The notes beneath the pieces were generated by a model, which was not told the origin of the DNA, made no database searches, and worked only from the letters and a program-made list of their open reading frames with translations. 64,000 nucleotides of DNA from Verrucomicrobiota bacterium (GTDB lineage Bacteria; Verrucomicrobiota; Verrucomicrobiia; Limisphaerales; UBA1319): contig JAKLHY010000025.1 in assembly GCA_022709905.1 (NCBI GenBank), forward strand, positions 27,932 through 91,931, given 5' to 3'. Position numbers and translations under genes: made by a program. Shown in pieces: positions 59,154 through 64,000 of this stretch (positions are counted from its first letter, which is position 1; each line of letters begins with the position of its first letter).

Positions 59154-60361
59154 TTTTCGGCGCGATAGTACTGGGCCGCCGCGTCGGCGTTGATCTCCAG
59201 CGGGCTGGCACTCGGCAGCGCCACATCCCGGTAAGGTCCTTCCGGCGTATCGGCGGCCTGGAGCCATCCTGTAAAGGTCATTTTGATTTTTGCAGCATCA
59301 CTTTTTTCAATGCGCAGCGTCGGCGTGGGAATCCCGTCGGGACCCCAGACGCGTATGTTCGAGACCAGCGCATAACGGGGCCATTGATTGCCATTCATCC
59401 AGCACATAATGCAGTTAATGCCGCTCCCGGGATCCGCCTCGCCCGGACAACGCCTCATCCCAAACTCAGGCATGGCAATCGGATCGGCGAAGAGAGGATC
59501 TCCGACGTGCGGATCGATCCACGCGAGGTCGCCGTCATGTTTCGCGGTTTGCCAGATCTCCGCTTCGCCATCCCGCTGGACAAAATTGTCGTAAGTGTTC
59601 ACGTAGGTGAGATCGCCGGCCGCGCCATTGGCGACGTACATGATGGTTTTCATGTGGAGCACTTTGCCGTCTTTGAACTCGGGTCCATGATCAAACCAGC
59701 TGCCGCCGCCGCCGCAGGCGCCAAGCCCGTTGTAGCGGCAGTCTTGACGCGAGCTCAGGCGCACACCCGTGCTGAGTTCGCTATACTTCCAGTTGGGATT
59801 GCCAAGATCACCGTCGGCCGTTCGGTTCGCATAATCGGCCAGGCCGAAGCCATGATCAAAACCGGGCAGGCTCGCGTTGTAGGTATTGGTTTTGGAATCG
59901 TAGTCAGCCGGGATTTCATTCGTGCAAATGAACTGCCAGTCCCACGTGACCGTGATCGGCCCGGTCATTTGCTTGGGAATATCCATTTTCCAAAAGTAAG
60001 TGGCGGCATTCGTGCCGAAATTCCCGTCCGACGCCACTTTCATTTGCCCGCCCCCCAGTGCGGTAGTGTTCGTTGCGGTGACGATGTAATACGGCTCGGT
60101 CTCGCCTTCAGGCACCCAACTCTTGCCGTTGTTCAGGGGGCTGTACGCTGCCGGATCGGGTTCATTCGCATTCACCCAGTCCCAGTTGGCGTTGGCGTTC
60201 TCCCATTTGTTGCCGATCGACGGCTGGCCGATCATCCAGCCGTTGGTGTAACCCTCCAAAGCTGAAAATTTAGTTTTGAAGAGCAATTGCGCTTGAACAT
60301 CAGCCGCAATCAGGATCAGCAAACCAGCTCCCAGCAAGCCAAGCGTGTGCGATGTTTTCAT
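59150..60361 (-). CDS. Secreted protein of unknown function
   Basis: I chose the ATG at 60361 (MKTSHTLGLLGAGLLILIAA), which begins a signal peptide ending near VQAQ; 403 residues. The mature protein is rich in Trp, Tyr, Asn and Gly (GYTNGWMIGQPSIGNKWENA, WDWVNANEPD, ITVTWDWQFICTNEIP), as in a lectin-like beta-sandwich. The last 50 residues (MTFTGWLQAADTPEGPYRDV with a final YYRAEN) match the C-terminal module found at the end of many secreted Verrucomicrobiota proteins. No catalytic residues recognised. A promoter-like sequence lies 155-185 bases upstream. Confidence 0.7.
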   Translation of the reverse strand: MKTSHTLGLLGAGLLILIAADVQAQLLFKTKFSALEGYTNGWMIGQPSIGNKWENANANWDWVNANEPDPAAYSPLNNGKSWVPEGETEPYYIVTATNTTALGGGQMKVASDGNFGTNAATYFWKMDIPKQMTGPITVTWDWQFICTNEIPADYDSKTNTYNASLPGFDHGFGLADYANRTADGDLGNPNWKYSELSTGVRLSSRQDCRYNGLGACGGGGSWFDHGPEFKDGKVLHMKTIMYVANGAAGDLTYVNTYDNFVQRDGEAEIWQTAKHDGDLAWIDPHVGDPLFADPIAMPEFGMRRCPGEADPGSGINCIMCWMNGNQWPRYALVSNIRVWGPDGIPTPTLRIEKSDAAKIKMTFTGWLQAADTPEGPYRDVALPSASPLEINADAAAQYYRAEN

Positions 60362-60516
60362 AATGACCTTATCTGGATTTCCTCCTCTCGGTTCCGAGAA
60401 TGCCCCCTTCCCCCGCCCGCCAGCCGTTGACCGATCCTTTCCGAGCCATGCCGTCGAAGACGGGTGGAACAGGCCAAGTCCAAGGCTGCGGCGAGAATTC
60501 AAGGAGTTGATGGTTC

Positions 60517-60544
60517 TTTATACAAAAAACACTTAAGCATTCAA
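60517..60544 (-). promoter_or_regulatory. Promoter-like sequence upstream of the secreted protein gene
   Basis: On the minus strand a -35-like TTGAAT (60544-60539) and -10-like TATAAA (60522-60517) are 16 bp apart, in the 340-base gap between the two minus-strand genes. Nothing else is seen in that gap. Confidence 0.35.
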
Positions 60545-60701
60545 GTCAAAACTTTCACCGCGCTGCCGCGGATTTCGATCCGAAGAACTGGGAGAGGGCG
60601 GAAACCGGTCCCGCAGGAGCGGCGCCGGGGCATCGAACCACGCCAGATTTGAAGGATCGGCAAACCGGAATCCGCCGACTCTTCCCGGTATGCGATCCGC
60701 G

Positions 60702-61556
60702 TCAATTCGGATACTGGCCTTTGTCTCCCTGGTGCGGGTAGACCTGCTCGTAATGGGGCTCGTTATCGTTGTTCCATCGCCGGCGCCAGCGGTCGTTTTT
60801 CGGATCGACGACATCGCTGCGTTTGGCGGATTCGGCATGGCCATCGCAGAACATGACCACCGTCTTGCCGTTGTGCCGCTTGCCCGGCCATTGATCGGAT
60901 TCCTTGGGATCGACATTGCCATCCCAGGACTTGTCGGATTTGGTATCCGTCAGCATCAACATTTCCACCGGCCGGATCACGCGGCTTTCGGGCATCTCGG
61001 GTTGGGTGGGAGGATTGACATCCCCGCCAAGGCCCAACTGCTGGCTGATGGTCATGGTGACCGGGCCATTGCCCCAGTCATTGTAGCCGTAGCTCATGCC
61101 GGCGCCGCTGGCCGATGCGGTGAGAAAATCAACCCGGCCCTTGAGCGACTTATTGACGTTGGTATTCCACTTGAATTCGGCCTTGTTGGCGGGGCACCAA
61201 AACGAGTCACGGTTGGTGCCCATCTGGGAAAAGAGCCGCAACGGCCAGATATAGTAGAATTCAGGCACCTTGATGCAACCGGGGTAATACCGGTATTCGC
61301 CCACATACATGACCGTGGCGATGCCCAACTGCCTGAGATTGTTCATGCAGGCAATCTCATGGGCTTTAGACTTAGCCTTGGCCAAGGCCGGTAACAGCAT
61401 GCCGGCAAGGATGGCGATAATCGCTATCACCACCAGCAATTCAATTAGGGTAAAGGCGAGTGCCGATCGGAATCGTCGACCCACCGCGGAACGGGGTGTC
61501 GAAGACGGGACTTCAGGATTCGCCAACTGTGTGGAAGAAACATCGTTCTTTTTCAT
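60702..61556 (-). CDS. Type II secretion-like pseudopilin with DUF1559-type C-terminus
   Basis: I chose the ATG at 61556 (MKKNDVSSTQLANPEVPSST), giving 284 residues. The prepilin peptidase site and first helix read AFTLIELLVVIAIIAILAGM followed by LLPALAKAKSKA, the form abundant in Verrucomicrobiota, Planctomycetota and Lentisphaerota. The globular part contains CMNNLRQLGIATVMYVGEYR, a WCPAN motif and the ending typical of the family, KTVVMFCDGHAESAKRSDV (a variant of the H-X9-DG box). Genomes of these phyla hold tens to hundreds of such proteins; their roles are mostly unknown. It may be co-expressed with the secreted protein gene downstream. Confidence 0.92.
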   Translation of the reverse strand: MKKNDVSSTQLANPEVPSSTPRSAVGRRFRSALAFTLIELLVVIAIIAILAGMLLPALAKAKSKAHEIACMNNLRQLGIATVMYVGEYRYYPGCIKVPEFYYIWPLRLFSQMGTNRDSFWCPANKAEFKWNTNVNKSLKGRVDFLTASASGAGMSYGYNDWGNGPVTMTISQQLGLGGDVNPPTQPEMPESRVIRPVEMLMLTDTKSDKSWDGNVDPKESDQWPGKRHNGKTVVMFCDGHAESAKRSDVVDPKNDRWRRRWNNDNEPHYEQVYPHQGDKGQYPN

Positions 61557-61783
61557 CGGACAACTCCAGGGCCTGGCAACTCCCAAGCCGACAATCGACC
61601 ACAGCACGGGTTGGGCTCCATGCATTCGCGGCCAGATCGATATCACGTTTGGATTCACTTTTAGCTTACCACAGGAAGACAAACAGAGAAGGAGGATTCT
61701 GCTCAGAATTTGTAGAATTCAGGTCGCCGCTGCCCAGCGAAAAAAGGAAGAGGCCCCGAGGGCATGCATTCGCACACCGGATA

Positions 61784-62992
61784 TCAACGTCCGGCCAGGG
61801 GACCGGCCTGTCGCCGATACTGTGCCGGGGTCATGCCTAAGCGGCGTTTAAACACTGCCCCCAGGTATTCCTGGTGCTTGAAACCGGATCTTTCGGCGAC
61901 CTCAGCCAAGGCCAACCGGGTTCCGCTGAGGAGACCACAGGCATGGCGAAGCCGGGCGTTGAGCATCTCCTCATGCACGGTGCGGCCCAGGACTTTACGA
62001 AAACGCCGTTGCAGGACACTCCGGGAAAGACCGGCGTAACGGGCCACCGCATCGACCTTGAGGCCGTCCCAGGCCCGTTCCCGGATAATTTTTAAGGCAA
62101 GAGCCAGGTTACGGTCTGGAATGGCGAGCACATCAGTGGATTGCCGGGTAATAATGCCGCCCGGGGCAATAAGAATCGGCGACGCCGGGCGAAGCCCTCC
62201 ATGAATGAACTGAGCCAGGAGGGCGGCGGCTTCATAACCCACCTGGTTATGCGCCGGCCAGATGCTGGACAAGGGAGGATTGGCGACCTCGCACAAGGCG
62301 TCATCGTTATCGACGCCAATCACGGCCACTTCGTCCGGCACACCCACTTGGGCCCGTCGGCAGGCCTCCAGAAAATCCAATCCGCGCTGATCACTGCAGA
62401 CCATGACGCCGACGGGTTTGGGCAAGGTCTGAATCCAACGGGCCAGCCTGTTTTCCCGCTGTTCCCAAGTCACGGTCCGGCGAACATGGCGGGGCAAATC
62501 GAAGGCGTCCAGATTGAACTCATGTTCCCGGAGACAAGTCCTGAAGGCCTCACGACGTCGGATCGACCAGTTTTCGTCGGTAATGCCAAAGTAACCGAAA
62601 TGCTGAAACCCGCGCTCGATCAGATGAGCGGCCGCCAAACGTCCAATTTGGCGGTCATCAACATGAACCAGAGGAATGCCGGTCTCAGGCACCATGCCCA
62701 GGACGTCGACGGCCGGCAATCCCGTTGCCAAAACCGCTTCGGCCATCTTGCGATTCTGGATTCGGGCAATGATGCCGTCCCCCCGCCATCCCTCAAGCCA
62801 TTGAGGGACGGAGTCCTCGAGGCTGCGCGGCTCATGAAACAGGGCCCAGGATTCGTGTTCCCGCACATAACGGGCGATTCCCCGCAAAATATCGCGGCCC
62901 GAGCCCAGCGAGGTCTCGACCAGGAGCGCCACGTGCAGGCGCTGCCGGAGGACGGCCGGTTTCACGCGCGGATGTTGGATCCCGGAAGGCAT
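61784..62992 (-). CDS. XylR-like regulator: LacI-type sensor fused to AraC DNA-binding domain
   Basis: A 402-residue protein. The N-terminal 280 residues are a periplasmic-binding-type sugar sensor without the usual LacI helix-turn-helix (HVALLVETSLGSGRDILRGI, IPLVHVDDRQIGRLAAAHLI, FGYFGITDENWSIRRREAF, VGVMVCSDQRGLDFLEACR). The C-terminal 100 residues are an AraC domain (KVDAVARYAGLSRSVLQRRF, RLALAEVAERSGFKHQEYLG, ending RLGMTPAQYRR). This is the XylR arrangement: binding of a pentose or related sugar activates transcription. The nearest possible target on the same strand is the pseudopilin gene; more likely it acts elsewhere. No upstream neighbour other than mobile debris. Confidence 0.92.
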   Translation of the reverse strand: MPSGIQHPRVKPAVLRQRLHVALLVETSLGSGRDILRGIARYVREHESWALFHEPRSLEDSVPQWLEGWRGDGIIARIQNRKMAEAVLATGLPAVDVLGMVPETGIPLVHVDDRQIGRLAAAHLIERGFQHFGYFGITDENWSIRRREAFRTCLREHEFNLDAFDLPRHVRRTVTWEQRENRLARWIQTLPKPVGVMVCSDQRGLDFLEACRRAQVGVPDEVAVIGVDNDDALCEVANPPLSSIWPAHNQVGYEAAALLAQFIHGGLRPASPILIAPGGIITRQSTDVLAIPDRNLALALKIIRERAWDGLKVDAVARYAGLSRSVLQRRFRKVLGRTVHEEMLNARLRHACGLLSGTRLALAEVAERSGFKHQEYLGAVFKRRLGMTPAQYRRQAGPLAGR

Positions 62993-63241
62993 ACGATTAT
63001 CCTGAAACCATAAACGCCTCGCGCCTCACTCTAGGAACTCGTCCAGAAGCAGATCCGGGAATCCGATTCTTTTGTCGGTTCAAGGCTCCGGCAAAGGTCA
63101 TTGTGCAAATATGGACAGAGACAGCGCGGCTGTCATCTGAAAATGCCGGATCAAAACATACCGCAGTGGCACCAAGTCTCCCTTGGAGAACTCAGTTCGG
63201 ACCAGACGACCTTTCTGATCGTCCTTTTCCGTTGGTTGTAG

Positions 63242-63454
63242 CTCTCCTATAGCAGCGCGTTTAATGAAACCCACCGGATTCGCGGACATCTCTTCCAGGG
63301 GCGGTTCCGGTCGGTGCTGATCTAGGACCTGCGGAGCGTGGTGCAGTTGGCCCGCTCCCTGCATCTGAACCCCGTGAGCATCCGGGGACTGGGACTGGCA
63401 AAGGGCGCGGCACTATGGGCCAGGTTGGCGGGCAGAACCAATGTGGGAGCTTAG
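63242..63454 (+). pseudogene. RAYT transposase remnant
   Basis: The frame reads YSSAFNETHRIRGHLFQGRF, a stop, then RSVVQLARSLHLNPVSIRGL and a terminal stop at 63452. These are the GHLFxGRF box and the LARxLHLNPV box of REP-associated tyrosine transposases, out of the usual order context only by the nonsense codon. The N-terminal HUH part is not recognisable in 62993-63241. It is a different copy from the one at 32.7-33.3 kb. Confidence 0.7.
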
Positions 63455-64000
63455 GGTCTGCCCTTAAAATAGTAGTTAACGGTGTTTTTTGTTTTCAGTC
63501 AGCCCAGATTGCCCGATTGCGCCCGGATGAATCGCGCCGGACCTCCCGCCTCCATTGGGCCCGTTGCTAGCTCATCGCGGTCCCTTAGCCAACGCCAGGC
63601 CATCCCCCGCATCCCGCTGGTTTAGTCCCGCATCCTGCTGCAACCCCCTCGCCGCCATCGGTCGCAGCGACGACTCCAAATACCATTCACAGAGGCGTGC
63701 CACTGCCCCTTCCAACTCCTCGACTGGCACCACCAACTCGTCCTCCACCGATCGTCGCGCCCTGGGCTTTTGAAAAGTCTCAGCTTCGCGAATGTTTTCG
63801 GATTGCTCAGATAAGGCCTCCAGCGACAGTTTAGGAGAAATCTCCATCTGGCTCCCATTGACTGCCCCCAAAGGCAATGGGGTCAGATCCATACTATTGA
63901 TTCTGCTGAAAAACAAATTGTATAATAGGGCTATGCAGTTGACTCTTGTGGTTTATTCCTGCACATTAGCTCCGTGCCTGCGCCAGACTATCCTCAAACC
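63455..64000. other. Window end: no firm gene, possible RAYT element terminus
   Basis: GGGGTCAGATCC near 63880 resembles RAYT element ends. A minus-strand 106-codon frame (63892-63572, MDLTPLPLGAVNGSQMEISP) looks partly protein-like but starts in that repeat and has no known family. A TATAAT at 63921-63926 precedes an ATG at 63933 whose frame stays open to the window end; too short to judge. Confidence 0.3.

Noticed and set aside
63933..64000. Start of a gene at the window end
   Set aside because: Only 22 codons are visible and the TATAAT box is too close to the ATG to support it.

Overview
The window looks like a chromosome segment from a Verrucomicrobiota (PVC-group) bacterium, probably a free-living polysaccharide degrader. 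The signs are a pseudopilin with the ELLVVIAIIAILAG prepilin motif typical of that phylum, Tat-exported Gfo/Idh/MocA oxidoreductases, many secreted multidomain glycosidase-like proteins (DUF4838, DUF4038, DUF5060, NPCBM, LamG), three Sde182/DUF1593 nucleoside-hydrolase-like proteins and high GC. Taxonomy is inferred from gene content only.

Layout. 1-5.8 kb: secreted carbohydrate-active proteins and a GH5 remnant. 5.9-7.7 kb: a minus-strand CIA30 / TspO / fasciclin operon whose promoter carries three 11-bp direct repeats laid out like a CarH/LitR (B12 photoreceptor) operator, with a second such array 132 bp away. 8.2-10.6 kb: a DUF4838 protein with an inserted LamG domain. 10.7-27.2 kb: an AraC regulator divergent from a long, tightly packed plus-strand operon. 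It holds Sde182-like proteins, a fucose-isomerase-fold protein, a split transketolase, an FGGY kinase, an RbsB/DUF2291/RbsA/RbsC transporter and a DUF5060 glycosidase. With the GH140 (apiosidase-type) protein at 31.3-32.7 kb, this gene set suggests D-apiose release, import, isomerisation, phosphorylation and transketolase cleavage.

27.2-34.8 kb is a decayed zone: remnant glycosidase pieces, a DUF5009 gene split by one stop codon, a GH99-like (WbsX) gene with an unnatural tail, a DeoC fragment abutting GH140, and a REP-type (RAYT) transposase element lying in the truncated 3' end of an IS4-type transposase. 35.2-41.0 kb is a compact 5.8-kb element integrated in tRNA-His, bounded by 28-bp direct repeats. 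It encodes a tyrosine integrase, AlpA-like DNA-binding proteins, a lambda-O-like initiator with iterons inside its own gene, a DnaB helicase and a terminase-small-subunit-like protein.

41-64 kb returns to carbohydrate metabolism: an NPCBM six-hairpin glycosidase, a Tat-exported TIM-barrel protein, two Gfo/Idh/MocA oxidoreductases, a GH-A clan glycosidase with a CBM9-like tail and an ACS-family MFS transporter. It also holds a degraded RCC1/chemoreceptor chimera, an unknown secreted protein, the pseudopilin and a XylR-like regulator, and ends in another RAYT remnant. No rRNA genes or CRISPR arrays were seen.
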